A DNA stretch of 63,929 nucleotides from a bacterium (GCA_016934675.1 JAFGSJ010000001.1:1-63929), one strand, 5' to 3'; positions 45,872-55,081 are shown, counted from the stretch's first letter. Program-made: numbers and translations. The notes: generated by a model from the sequence alone, not told the origin.

Positions 45872-46915
45872 CTATTTCCGGTAACGATCGGCGTATTCGC
45901 TACAGTAGCGCTGGGCTGTGTTCATAAAGAAATCGAGACTTTCGAGCGGCGAGTCCAGGGGGACTTCACAGCCGGATGACAGGATATAACCGCTACCGGC
46001 GGCTGCGGTTTCGAGACAAGTCCGGATCGAGGTCTCCATATCTTCGAGTTGAGCATTCCCGAAGAGGCTGGTGGATATGTTCCCGATCAGGACGCAACGG
46101 CCCTGATTGTCTTCGACCATTTTTGCCAGTGAAGAAGGGCTGTCGAAGCTGATGGCTGAAAACCCGCACTGGCTGACTTCGGTCATGATCGGATCGATAT
46201 AACCGCAGATATGGATGGTCAGGCCGGTCTTTTTCTCCTTGAACACACTGACCAGTTTCCGATAATAGGGCTCGATGAATTCCTTATAGATATCGGGTGA
46301 AATCAGGGAGCACGAGGTCGGCGCTTCGGAGAGCGAGATGCCCACGCCTGTTTCGCGGACCGCCGAGGCGAATTCGATCACGACCAGGGTGGTCAGTTCC
46401 ATGAGTCGATGGACGAAATCAGGGTCATCCATGGTGTCATAGATCAGGGCTTCGATACCGCGTAAGGCCCCGGCCACGGCCCAGGGCCCGCAAATCGTCG
46501 AGCCCACTGCCGAATCGCCAATTTCCTTGCTGATCTGCTGACAGGCCTCGATGAAATAGGGCATGCGTCCGTCACGGCTCGGATCAGGGACACCAAGCCT
46601 TTTTAGCTGGCCCTTATCGGCCAGCAGGTATTCCTCGGTCTCGCAGATCGAGTTCTCCGGGAAACGCAGTCGGGCCCCCATGGCTTCCGCTTCGATCAAC
46701 AAGTCAGCCAACATGACGACCACATCCGGTTTATAGCGCTGATAGTATTCGAATTGCGCATGCACAAAGGTCTCGACATCCTGTAAATAGCGACTGACCG
46801 TTGAATTAACGATTTTAGCCGTGAACGCACCGGAAATGGGATAAAAGGGAATTCGGTCGACAAAGGTCCGTTTATAGGCTGATTTGATACGTTCTTTGCC
46901 AGTTAATGCAGTCAT
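45872..46915 (-). CDS. MtaA/CmuA-type corrinoid methyltransferase (UroD fold)
   Basis: About 347 residues of the uroporphyrinogen-decarboxylase fold. The zinc site HxC...C typical of methylcobamide methyltransferases is present: His235 and Cys237 in TIHICGYI, and Cys316 in SSGCEVP. UroD proper lacks this site, so a methyl-transfer role is favoured. The ATG at 46915 is preferred, with AAGGAG six bases upstream. It is the last gene of the split methionine-synthase-like operon and may feed methyl groups to, or take them from, the corrinoid protein. Its thiol acceptor or methyl donor is unknown. Confidence 0.85.
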   Translation of the reverse strand: MTALTGKERIKSAYKRTFVDRIPFYPISGAFTAKIVNSTVSRYLQDVETFVHAQFEYYQRYKPDVVVMLADLLIEAEAMGARLRFPENSICETEEYLLADKGQLKRLGVPDPSRDGRMPYFIEACQQISKEIGDSAVGSTICGPWAVAGALRGIEALIYDTMDDPDFVHRLMELTTLVVIEFASAVRETGVGISLSEAPTSCSLISPDIYKEFIEPYYRKLVSVFKEKKTGLTIHICGYIDPIMTEVSQCGFSAISFDSPSSLAKMVEDNQGRCVLIGNISTSLFGNAQLEDMETSIRTCLETAAAGSGYILSSGCEVPLDSPLESLDFFMNTAQRYCSEYADRYRK

Positions 46916-46938
46916 AGTCATCTCCTTCTTGGCAGTTT

Positions 46939-47694
46939 TTACTGGTTACAACGGAGCGAATCGGGGTCGCGGGCCGGACAATTCACGGCATCACACACGC
47001 GACAGGGGCTGAACGTTTTGTAATGTTTCACGTTGGGACCGCACCCAACCACAAATGAGATCGATTTCTGAGGTTGCATGATACAAGAATCGGTCAGTGA
47101 GACACCGACCTGTTCGGCATCAAGCAGGGCAAAGAGCTGACGCTGCTGGGTGATGTCGAAACTGCCATAGCCCGGACTCATACGCGGTGTTCTGCGCCAG
47201 TTGAAGGGTTGGAGCTGGGTGCTGATCAGCTCGTTCAGATAGATCGCCGCGGCTTCGGCGGCTTCGGAGCCGATACTGTCGAGCATCAGGCCCTGGGCCA
47301 GTTCCGTCCGTCCGACCAGAGCACTGACCGTCTGTTCGAGCTCGGGACCGATGGTCACCAGCCCGATAGCCAGACACACAGCTCCCGCAAAAGTCCGGCT
47401 GATATTCTGCCCGATCAGTGAACGACCATTTTCCAGGACAATTTCGGTCCGTCCGGGATCGATTGTCTTGATCGGGTAATAGACCAGATATCCGCGCGGT
47501 TTGAGAAGAGGGGCCGCTGTTTGCCGCATGTCACGGTACAGGGCCTGGACCGTTTCGTCCGGGACATCCTGTTCACGCCGGTAGCCCTGCAGGCGAAAGA
47601 CAGCCTTTTGATCGATACGCAGCGGAAAATCCCGGACAAAACGTGGTCCGGGATGAGGCGTAGTCAAGAGCGACCCAGGTTTCTCCGTATTCAT
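46939..47694 (-). CDS. MetH activation-domain-like protein with C-terminal Cys cluster
   Basis: The 251-residue protein matches the stand-alone activation domain of B12-dependent methionine synthase: RMSPGYGSFD (171-180), the family's SAM-binding RxSPGYG, and GVSLTDSCIMQPQKSIS. It would reactivate oxidised cob(II)alamin using SAM. The C-terminus adds four Cys (231, 234, 239, 249; CRVCDAVNCP), which could hold an Fe-S cluster able to supply the electron. Its ATG overlaps the homocysteine methyltransferase stop by four bases. Confidence 0.85.
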   Translation of the reverse strand: MNTEKPGSLLTTPHPGPRFVRDFPLRIDQKAVFRLQGYRREQDVPDETVQALYRDMRQTAAPLLKPRGYLVYYPIKTIDPGRTEIVLENGRSLIGQNISRTFAGAVCLAIGLVTIGPELEQTVSALVGRTELAQGLMLDSIGSEAAEAAAIYLNELISTQLQPFNWRRTPRMSPGYGSFDITQQRQLFALLDAEQVGVSLTDSCIMQPQKSISFVVGCGPNVKHYKTFSPCRVCDAVNCPARDPDSLRCNQ

Positions 47695-48563
47695 GGCCGG
47701 ACCAGTTCCGCGATTCGTCTGATATGGTCCGGTGTCGTGCCGCAGCAGCCTCCGATCAAGCGGGTCCCCGCTTCGAGAAAAGCGGGAATATAACCGGCAT
47801 ATTCATCGGGCCCCATGTCGTAACTCGCTGTGCCATCGACCAGTTTGGGCATGCCTGCGTTCGATTGAAATAACAGGGGCAGGTCCGTAGCTTGGGTAAA
47901 CAGCGGGACCAGCTCGATCATTTCGTTAGGACCGTTACCACAATTTGCCCCGATAATATCGGCCCCGGCTTGTTTCAATTGTTGGGCCGCATCAGCCGGT
48001 GTGACTCCCATCATGGTAAAGTAACCGTTCGGGGTCTTGTTGAAGGTCATGGTGGCGATAACGGGCAGACCGGTCTTCTCTTTGGCGGCTTTAACCGCGA
48101 TTGTGGCTTCCTGCAGGTCCATCATGGTTTCGATACAAAACAGGTCCACTCCTCCCTCGGCCAGAGCGAGGCACTGTTCCCCAAAAGATTCGGACAGTTC
48201 CGATTCACTCAATTCACCCAATGGCTGCAGGAATTGGCCTGAAGGACCGACCGAACCGGCCACATAGCGATCGGTCGGGGCGGCACTCCGAGCGATCTGA
48301 GCCGCTTTGCGGTTCAGTTCCACGGCCCGGTCCTGCAGATCATAGCTGTGTAATTTAATGGAACTGCCCCCGAACGAGTTGGTCTCGACCACATCGCAGC
48401 CTGCTTCGAAATAGAGCTGATGGACCTGTCTTACCCGGTCCGGTTGAGTATCGTTCCATAGTTCGGGGCACTGACCGCCGGCCAGACCGGCTTGAAAGAG
48501 CATGGTCCCCATGGCCCCATCAAAAACAACAATACCTTGTTGAACACGCCTGAGAAAATCCAC
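47691..48563 (-). CDS. Homocysteine S-methyltransferase (MetH N-terminal domain, stand-alone)
   Basis: The 290-residue TIM barrel matches the homocysteine-binding module of MetH: GAMGTML near the N-terminus, VVETNSFGG, Cys208 in GANCGNGP and the Cys273-Cys274 pair in GGCCGTTP as zinc ligands. There is no folate domain or cobalamin domain; the cobalamin protein is encoded directly upstream. The start is GTG at 48563, immediately after the corrinoid gene's stop, with GGGAGG suitably placed. It should make methionine from homocysteine and methyl-corrinoid. Confidence 0.88.
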   Translation of the reverse strand: MDFLRRVQQGIVVFDGAMGTMLFQAGLAGGQCPELWNDTQPDRVRQVHQLYFEAGCDVVETNSFGGSSIKLHSYDLQDRAVELNRKAAQIARSAAPTDRYVAGSVGPSGQFLQPLGELSESELSESFGEQCLALAEGGVDLFCIETMMDLQEATIAVKAAKEKTGLPVIATMTFNKTPNGYFTMMGVTPADAAQQLKQAGADIIGANCGNGPNEMIELVPLFTQATDLPLLFQSNAGMPKLVDGTASYDMGPDEYAGYIPAFLEAGTRLIGGCCGTTPDHIRRIAELVRP

Positions 48564-49211
48564 CTAAGCCTCCCGGGCAGCGAGTAATTTCCTGGCCAAA
48601 TCAACGGCATCGGTCGCATTCTCACCGTAACCGTCCGCGCCGATCTCGGTGGCGTATTGATGGGTCACCGGCGCGCCGCCGATCATAATCTTCAGTTTGT
48701 CTCGCAAGCCGGCTTGACGGATTGCCTCGACGACCAGCGGCATCTCGGCCATGGTTGTAGTCATCAAAGCGGACATGCTTAACAGATGGGCTTGCTGCTC
48801 CCGGGCCGCAGTCACGAATTTCTCGGCCGAAACATCGGTCCCGAGATCGATTACCTTGAAACCAGCGCTTTCGAGCATCATGGCCACCAGGTTCTTCCCG
48901 ATATCATGCTGGTCTCCCCGGGCCGTACCGATCACGATCGTAGCCCGTTTTTGGCCCGATTCATCGCTGATCAGGAGCGGCTTGACCACATCCATACCCG
49001 CTTTCATGGCCCGGGCCGCAAAGAGGACCTGGGGCACAAAATACTCATTCCGTTTGAACTTCTCACCGACGATATCCATGGCCGGGAGCAGGCCCACGTC
49101 GATTATCCGTTCCGGGGTCTCTCCTGCTTCGAGTAATGCCCGCACCATGTCGGGTACCGCCGGTGCTCCCCCCTTGATAACAGTCTCTTTCAACACAGTA
49201 TAGTCAACCAC
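48564..49211 (-). CDS. Corrinoid protein (MtaC/MtbC/MetH B12-binding type)
   Basis: About 215 residues: a helical cap domain (1-85) followed by a B12-binding Rossmann domain with the base-off/His-on motif DQHDIG (100-105), so His102 is the lower cobalt ligand, and IGGAPVTHQYA near the C-terminus. It shuttles methyl groups between methyltransferases. The start is GTG at 49211, chosen because GGGAGG lies about five bases upstream. It begins the corrinoid block downstream of serC, separated from serC by a hairpin at 49244-49273. Confidence 0.92.
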   Translation of the reverse strand: MVDYTVLKETVIKGGAPAVPDMVRALLEAGETPERIIDVGLLPAMDIVGEKFKRNEYFVPQVLFAARAMKAGMDVVKPLLISDESGQKRATIVIGTARGDQHDIGKNLVAMMLESAGFKVIDLGTDVSAEKFVTAAREQQAHLLSMSALMTTTMAEMPLVVEAIRQAGLRDKLKIMIGGAPVTHQYATEIGADGYGENATDAVDLARKLLAAREA

Positions 49212-49243
49212 GCCAGCCTCCCTTGCCAACTGCGTTAAATGAA

Positions 49244-49273
49244 CTCGCCACCGAGACGGTCCACGGTGGCGAG
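49244..49273 (-). terminator. Hairpin between serC and the corrinoid gene
   Basis: A perfect 10-bp stem, CTCGCCACCG at 49244-49253 with its complement at 49264-49273. On the minus strand it is followed by ttcattt, a weak T tract. It may attenuate read-through from serC rather than stop it fully. Confidence 0.5.
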
Positions 49274-49302
49274 CACATTGTCTTAATTTATGCGAATCAG
49301 GT

Positions 49303-50385
49303 TCAATGACTCTTGCGGAACTTCTTCATGAACTCGACCAGTTTTTCCATGCCCTCATAGGGGAAGGCATTATAGATGGAGGCGCGAATGCCGCCAACCG
49401 AACGATGCCCCTTCAAACCGTGCAGACCGGCTTTACCCGCTTCCGCGATAAAGGCCTTCTCGAGCTCTTCCGAAGGCAGACGCAAGGTAACGTTCATATA
49501 AGACCGACTCTCCTTCTCGTTAGTGCCCCGATAATAATCCGGGTCCGCATCCATGGCGGCATACAACAGATCAGCCTTCTTCCGGTTCATCTGCTCGACC
49601 GCGATCAGACCGCCCTGGGCCTCGACCCACTCGAGCACATTCATGATCACATATATGGCAAAAACCGGCGGGGTATTGTAGAGACTGTCATCTCCGGCAT
49701 GGGTCTTATAACTCAGATAGGCGGGCAAACCCTCGCGTGACTTTTCCAGGATGTCTTTGCGGATGATGACCACGGTGACGCCAGCCGGGCCCAGGTTCTT
49801 CTGCGCACCGGCATAGATCAGACCGAATTTCTTGAAATCGATCCGGCGGGACATGATGTCCGATGACATATCCGCAAAAAGAGGCACATTACCCGTATCA
49901 GGAAACTGCTGCCACTGCGTCCCGGCAATGGTGTTGTTCGAGGTCAAGTGAACGTACTGGGCAGCCGGGTCCAATTTCAATTCGGATTGCTTGGGGATCC
50001 GGTTAAATTTTTGCTCCTCCGTGCTGGCCGCCACCTTAACGGGAGCATACAATTTAGCATCTTTATACGCTTTCTTGGCCCAACTGCCGGTAATGATATA
50101 ATCCGCGCTGAGCTGCTGGGTCAGGAAATTCATAGGCACCATACAGAACTGAAGCGTGGCACCGCCACCCAGAAATAAAATCTGAAAATTATCCGGAATG
50201 CCAAAGAGTTTGGTCATCAATTCCTTGGTCTTGGCATGGACTGCCCCATATTCAGCGGAACGATGACTCATCTCCAGGATCGACATACCGGCCTGATCGT
50301 ACTCCACGATATTGTCCCGAATCTTTTCGAGTGCTGTGAGTGGTAATGTCGCTGGTCCCGGGTTGAAATTATACTTTCTGTTCAT
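49303..50385 (-). CDS. serC: Phosphoserine aminotransferase
   Basis: The 360-residue PLP enzyme makes phosphoserine from phosphohydroxypyruvate in serine biosynthesis. It shows NFNPGPATLP at the N-terminus, GGGATLQF for phosphate binding, ADMSSDIMSR, and the PLP Lys196 in AGAQKNLGPAG. The ATG at 50385 has AAGGAGG upstream; longer in-frame starts are not needed. Length and motifs are typical. It precedes the corrinoid methyl-transfer genes, linking serine-derived one-carbon supply with methionine synthesis. Confidence 0.95.
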   Translation of the reverse strand: MNRKYNFNPGPATLPLTALEKIRDNIVEYDQAGMSILEMSHRSAEYGAVHAKTKELMTKLFGIPDNFQILFLGGGATLQFCMVPMNFLTQQLSADYIITGSWAKKAYKDAKLYAPVKVAASTEEQKFNRIPKQSELKLDPAAQYVHLTSNNTIAGTQWQQFPDTGNVPLFADMSSDIMSRRIDFKKFGLIYAGAQKNLGPAGVTVVIIRKDILEKSREGLPAYLSYKTHAGDDSLYNTPPVFAIYVIMNVLEWVEAQGGLIAVEQMNRKKADLLYAAMDADPDYYRGTNEKESRSYMNVTLRLPSEELEKAFIAEAGKAGLHGLKGHRSVGGIRASIYNAFPYEGMEKLVEFMKKFRKSH

Positions 50386-50569
50386 ACCAACTACCTCCTT
50401 GTATTTATCTATCCATGACCACATGAACTAGTTTGAGTCCTCCCTCATTTACTAGCAGTTTTCTCCAAGAACTTCAATGATTTTCGTGCTTCGAACTGAA
50501 TTTTTCATATCCATCACGTAAATATCGATGTATTCACCTGATTGTGCACATTCCAGTCCGAGAAAAGAA

Positions 50570-50598
50570 TTGACATTTTTGTATCAGCCCTTTATTAT
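50570..50598 (+). promoter_or_regulatory. Strong sigma70-type promoter of the DUF533 gene
   Basis: TTGACA at 50570-50575, a 17-base spacer and TATTAT at 50593-50598, 65 bases upstream of the ATG at 50663. Confidence 0.8.
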
Positions 50599-50662
50599 GA
50601 AAACAAGGGGATGGATTTCCGATCTATGTCTATTCCAACCATAATAAGGGGAGGATATTCAG

Positions 50663-51565
50663 ATGAATATCAGTGAAATTCTCGGTGCGATGGTACAGTC
50701 CGGTATGTCGGCCTCTTCACAGGACCGACTCAAGAATTCTCTGGGAGGCAGTGAAGTTTTAGACAATCTGGCCGGTGCGGCCCAAGGCGCTGCCGGTCAA
50801 GCCGGTGGTGGAATCGGTGATTTGCTTTCGAGCGTATTGAGTGGTGGCACTCAAAGCACCCGCAAGGGCGGTCTCGGAGGTCTCCTGTCGAGCATATTCG
50901 GTGGAAGCCAAAAAACAGCGAGCGTTTCCGGGGGTGGAGGAATGGGTGATCTGCTTTCGAAGATGCTCGGAGAGGCCGGTAAAGCAGTTGGCGGTCAACA
51001 AAATCTGGCTGCAGGTGGTCTGGGTGCCTTGATCGGTTCACTGCTCGGTGGGGGCGGAAAATCGATGAAAGGGGCCATGGGCGGCGGCGTCATGGCTTTG
51101 CTGGGCATGTTGGCCTTTAACGCTCTCAAATCGAGTGGTCAGCAGAAGCCACAAATCCCGGTCGGTTTGGTCGAACCTCAGACTGAAGCTGAAAAGAAGA
51201 AACTCGAGACAAGTTCCGAAATAGTGCTCAAAGCCATGATAAATGCTACCAAAGCAGATGGTCAGATCGACGACAATGAGATCAATCGGATTCTTGGCAA
51301 ATTCAGCGAAGTCGGTCTTGACTCGGAAAGTCAAAACTTTCTGAAGAGCCAGATGCAACAGCCCATGGAAACGGAGCAACTGATAGCTGCAGTCGAGGGC
51401 CAGCCTGAACTGGCTGCCCAGTTGTACGCTGCTTCTCTCTTAGCGATCGAAGTGGACACAGACGCGGAAAAACAGTATCTGGACCAGCTCGCTCGTGGGC
51501 TTGGACTGGCTCCTGAAGTCACAACAAAAATCCAGCAAATGGTCGGTTTACAGCCCGGCTTATAG
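50663..51565 (+). CDS. DUF533/TerB-like protein
   Basis: The product has 300 residues. The first half is Gly-rich with repeats such as GGLGGLLSSIFGG and GGGGMGDLLSKMLG, followed by a hydrophobic GGGVMALLGMLAFNAL. The C-terminal half (about 175-300) is a TerB-like helical domain with acidic NATKADGQIDDNEINRI and LAIEVDTDAEKQYLDQLA, as in E. coli YebE (DUF533). It is probably inner-membrane associated; its function is not established. It has its own strong promoter and a GGGGAGG ribosome-binding site. Confidence 0.85.
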   Translation: MNISEILGAMVQSGMSASSQDRLKNSLGGSEVLDNLAGAAQGAAGQAGGGIGDLLSSVLSGGTQSTRKGGLGGLLSSIFGGSQKTASVSGGGGMGDLLSKMLGEAGKAVGGQQNLAAGGLGALIGSLLGGGGKSMKGAMGGGVMALLGMLAFNALKSSGQQKPQIPVGLVEPQTEAEKKKLETSSEIVLKAMINATKADGQIDDNEINRILGKFSEVGLDSESQNFLKSQMQQPMETEQLIAAVEGQPELAAQLYAASLLAIEVDTDAEKQYLDQLARGLGLAPEVTTKIQQMVGLQPGL

Positions 51566-51569
51566 GCAA

Positions 51570-52662
51570 TTATCGAGTCATTTTAGTGGAGAGAAAAGCC
51601 TCGATGAAGGGGTCGATATCGCCGTCGAGAATGGCGTCGACGTTCCCGCTCTCAAAATCGGTGCGGTGGTCCTTGACCAGCCGGTAGGGGGCCAGAACAT
51701 ACGAGCGGATCTGGCTGCCCCAGGCGATCTCTTTTTTATCGCCCTGGGTCTTTTTGAGTTCTTCTTCCTTTTCCCGGGCATATTTTTCATAGAGTCGCGA
51801 GCGGAGCATTTTCATGGCTACATCCTTGTTGCGGTGCTGTGAGCGTTCGTTCTGACATTGGGCCACGATACCGGTTGGGATATGCGTTATTCTGACCGCG
51901 GAGTCGGTCACGTTCACGTGTTGCCCACCCGCGCCGGAAGAACGATAGGTGTCGATCCGCAGGTCCTTCTCGTCAATTTCGATCTCGACATCATCATCGA
52001 CCTCCGGTGTCACAAAAACGGAGGCAAAAGAGGTGTGTCGGCGATGATTGGCATCAAACGGCGAAATGCGGACCAGACGATGAACTCCTGTTTCCGACTT
52101 GAGGTAACCGTAAGCATAATCACCCTGAACGGTGAAATCCACACTCTTGATCCCGGCTTCATCACCGGGCAGCAGGTCAATCACCTGTGTTTTGAAACGC
52201 CGGCGTTCAGCCCAGCGGAGATACAAGCGAAAGAGCATCTGGGCCCAGTCCTGTGATTCGGTGCCGCCCGCCCCGGGATGGATCGTGACAATGGCGTTGT
52301 GATTGTCCATCTCGCCGCCCAGGATTTTTTCGAGTTCCACCGCAGCGATTTTCTTCTCGAGCTTTTTCAGACTGGCCTTGATCTCAGGAATGAGGCTCTG
52401 ATCATCCTCGGCCAGATCGAACCAATCCGTAAATTCGCTCGCCTCACGCTGCAGACTGTTCAGAGACTCGATTTCCTTTTTCAGGTTGGCGTGCTCTTTG
52501 GTAATCTTCTGGGCATTCTGAGGATCGTTCCATAAATCCGGTTTCTCGATCTGTTTCTCCAGTTCAGCGATTTTCCTGGTCAGGGTCTCGACGTCAAAGA
52601 TAACCTCGTAACAGGTCTATCCGTTTAAGCAGTTCTTCAGCTTTTTGTCTGAGTTCTTCCAT
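51570..52662 (-). CDS. prfB: Peptide chain release factor 2 (programmed frameshift)
   Basis: The gene starts at ATG 52662 (GGGG upstream). It reads 22 codons to an in-frame TGA at 52594-52596, within the classical slippery sequence TATCTTTGAC. A +1 shift continues as DVETLTRK in the main frame to 51570. The main frame contains GGQ (SSGAGGQHVNVTDSAVR) for peptidyl-tRNA hydrolysis, the RF2-type HPGAGGTESQDWA and RSYVLAPYRLVKDHRT. RF2 terminates at TGA and TAA, so the in-frame TGA gives autoregulation by RF2 level. It is convergent with the DUF533 gene, four bases apart. Confidence 0.95.
52594..52599 (-). promoter_or_regulatory. prfB +1 programmed frameshift site (CTTTGA)
   Basis: On the minus strand CTT at 52597-52599 is followed by the in-frame TGA at 52594-52596. 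An upstream GAGG could act as the internal Shine-Dalgarno stimulator, weaker than the AGGGGG of E. coli. Confidence 0.9.
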
Positions 52663-52984
52663 GATTAAACCCCTTGGCCGAAAGGTTGACGGAATCAATA
52701 ACCATCTGATTGATAGTCCATCGCCCAGCCAACCGCAAGTCCGCAGACTTTATATCAGATGAATCGTATCATTTGTATTCCCACCTAAATAACCGGTCGT
52801 GCTGCAGCAGAAGAGAAGCAACAATATTATCAGGATTTTTCTTGAAAGATTCAATGGTTCATGCTATCACTCAATGAAATTTTCTGTACTTCGGGTCTTG
52901 ATCAAAAGAGAATATTCTGGTAAAGCATGCTTATCCCGGATATTTCAGAGATTATCGATCCTGTTCTTGATTGTGGATAGGGCC
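52663..52984. other. Intergenic region between prfB and the kinase-like gene
   Basis: The divergent promoters for both genes should lie here, but I see no clear -35/-10 pair. An in-frame extension of the kinase-like gene up to 52799 looks non-coding, because it is basic and hydrophobic and precedes the usual kinase N-terminus. Confidence 0.4.
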
Positions 52985-55000
52985 ATGGAAACCATTGGAC
53001 GCTATACGATTCAACAGAAACTGGAATCAGGTAAATACGGTGATATCTTTATTGCGACCGATCCCAAGATCGGGCGTAAGGTTGTCATCAAAACCCTGAA
53101 ATTCGATCGGTTTCAGGACAAGGCTGAAGCGGAGAGCTTGCGTCGTCGTTTTTTACGTGAAGTCAAACAGGCTGGCAAATTAGTCCATCCAGGCATTGTG
53201 ACGATCTATGATGTGGACAAGACCGACGATGCTTTTTACGTCACCATGGAATATGTCGAAGGCGAGACCCTGGAAACCTTGCTGAACAGCCATGAGTTCA
53301 TCTATCTCCCCAAGGCATTGGCCATAGTCGAACAGATCGCTCAGGCCCTCGAATATGCTCACAGTCGCGGTGTGATTCATTCGGACATTTCACCGGGCTG
53401 TATTGTCTTGACCGGTCCGGACCGGATCAAAATCATGGATTTCGGTTTTGCCCGTTATTCATCCCCGGAACATGTCACTCGGGCTGGTATAACCGTTGGG
53501 ACGCCCGGCTATATGCCTCCGGAGCACATACTTTCCCGACCGATTGATGCGCGTTCCGATATCTTTTCGTTAGGCGCTGTTTTTTATCAGCTTGTGGTGG
53601 GCCAGAAACCGTTCAACGGCAAAAGCGTTTCGAGTATTTTCCAGAAAATCCTGCAGGTGGACCCGCCCCTGGATGCCGCCCTGATCAGTCATGTCCCCCA
53701 GCAACTCGTCAGGATAATCAATCGGACCCTGAAGAAGGACCCCGATGAACGTTATCAATCAGCCACTGAGCTGCTTGCCGATATCGTCAAAGTGAAGAAA
53801 CTGGTCACTCTGGTTTCAGAGAAGACCACATTCGCGGACCCGAAGGCCATGACCAATCCTCCGGAACACAGTCTGCGTCGGCGAAGAGAACGAGCACCCA
53901 CACCCAATAGAAAGACACCTTCGAGTTCCTCGATCAGGATGAAACAAACCGCAATCAAGGCCCAGCAATCATTTGAATCAGCCACGGCCGCACCCGGTCC
54001 GGTGACTGCACCCGATGGTGCGATCTTGCCGCCGACTGCACCTGTCTCTGCTTCAATCGAGCCCGACATCGTGACTGGATTGCCTCAGTATCAGCATCCG
54101 GGCACAAGTTTGCGTCGTTCATACCGCAGCCAGATTTTTCTTTTTTCCGCTTTTATGCTGGTCTGCCTTTTATTCATTCTGACCGTGATCTACCTCTTCT
54201 GGGGAGATGCCGCCTTTTTCATCAAGTTCCTGCGTACCCAGGGGTCTCAGGCGTCTCTCGAACATACTGACCCGTCCATCGACCGCCTGAATGGAGCGAC
54301 GGGCAACGGTCAGTCCGCCTCAATGGCAGACGGGGCGACACCTCATTCGTTCGAGAAGCCGCCTGCACCGACCGGTACGCTGGCGATCAGATCAACCCCT
54401 GCCGGGGCCCGCGTTTTTATTGATCAAATCTTAAAAGGCACAACTCCACTCGACGTTCCTGACCTTGCTCTGGGCGAACATACACTCAGCCTTGAATTGG
54501 AAGGGTATGAGCATCATACGGAAACGGTCCGGCTCAGCGAGAGCGTGAGAACGCCTGAAATCGCGGTGACCCTGGACCGACTCAGATTCGGCAGTATCAA
54601 TGTGGTCGCCGATCCCGGTGCCTCGGTCAGGCTCGATGATCAGGACAAAGGCACGGCCCCGCTTTTTATCGACCAGGTCCCGGTCGGAACATATACCCTG
54701 ACTTTGACTCTGAATGGGAAGACACCGAAGAATTTCAGCGTTCAGGTCGAACAGGATGCCACGGCTACGGTCAAGCATTATTTCCTGCGACCCGGTTCAC
54801 TTCGCATCAATGCCATTCCTTTTGGGACCGCTTACGTCGATGGCCAGAACCATGGCATAACCCCGGTGTACCTCGAGTCCATCCCGGCCGGGCCCCATGT
54901 CGTCACCATCGTTCATGATGGCTATAAAACCGCCCGCCAGAACGTCATCATCGGTGAGGGGCAGGACGAAACGATTTTCATCACCCTCGAAAAGAAATAA
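52985..55000 (+). CDS. Ser/Thr kinase-like membrane protein with PEGA domains
   Basis: About 671 residues from ATG 52985, with AGGG upstream. Residues 5-270 form a protein-kinase fold with Lys36 in VVIK, DFG at 152-154 and PPE at 178-180. The catalytic loop is HSDISPGCI (132-140) in place of HRDLKPxNI: the Asp is kept, but the Arg, Lys and metal-binding Asn are replaced. A disordered region leads to one membrane segment (about 383-405). Three PEGA domains on the outside (from about 463) begin GTLAIRSTPAG, GSINVVADPGA and GSLRINAIPFG. It looks like a transmembrane signalling protein whose kinase activity is doubtful. Confidence 0.85.
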   Translation: METIGRYTIQQKLESGKYGDIFIATDPKIGRKVVIKTLKFDRFQDKAEAESLRRRFLREVKQAGKLVHPGIVTIYDVDKTDDAFYVTMEYVEGETLETLLNSHEFIYLPKALAIVEQIAQALEYAHSRGVIHSDISPGCIVLTGPDRIKIMDFGFARYSSPEHVTRAGITVGTPGYMPPEHILSRPIDARSDIFSLGAVFYQLVVGQKPFNGKSVSSIFQKILQVDPPLDAALISHVPQQLVRIINRTLKKDPDERYQSATELLADIVKVKKLVTLVSEKTTFADPKAMTNPPEHSLRRRRERAPTPNRKTPSSSSIRMKQTAIKAQQSFESATAAPGPVTAPDGAILPPTAPVSASIEPDIVTGLPQYQHPGTSLRRSYRSQIFLFSAFMLVCLLFILTVIYLFWGDAAFFIKFLRTQGSQASLEHTDPSIDRLNGATGNGQSASMADGATPHSFEKPPAPTGTLAIRSTPAGARVFIDQILKGTTPLDVPDLALGEHTLSLELEGYEHHTETVRLSESVRTPEIAVTLDRLRFGSINVVADPGASVRLDDQDKGTAPLFIDQVPVGTYTLTLTLNGKTPKNFSVQVEQDATATVKHYFLRPGSLRINAIPFGTAYVDGQNHGITPVYLESIPAGPHVVTIVHDGYKTARQNVIIGEGQDETIFITLEKK

Positions 55001-55020
55001 GACTTGCCCCGTACAAAGGG

Positions 55021-55050
55021 AACGGGCTGTTCCGTGCGGAACAGCCCGTT
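55021..55050 (+). terminator. Hairpin terminator between convergent genes
   Basis: A 14-bp perfect inverted repeat beginning aacgggctgttccg at 55021 with its complement ending at 55050, located between the kinase-like stop (55000) and the PilY1-like stop (55082). The T tract is short in both directions. Confidence 0.65.
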
Positions 55051-55081
55051 CTGTCACAGTTACGATCAGGGAACTACGCTC

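Noticed and set aside
45872..46915. Uroporphyrinogen decarboxylase (hemE)
   Set aside because: The HxC...C zinc site and the corrinoid neighbours point to a methyltransferase of the same fold.
49212..50662. SAM or cobalamin riboswitch upstream of serC or the corrinoid genes
   Set aside because: Only a simple hairpin is seen at 49244-49273; no riboswitch core motif is recognisable.
52799..52984. 62-residue extension of the kinase-like protein
   Set aside because: It precedes the normal kinase N-terminus (METIGRYTIQ), has no clear ribosome-binding site and looks non-coding.
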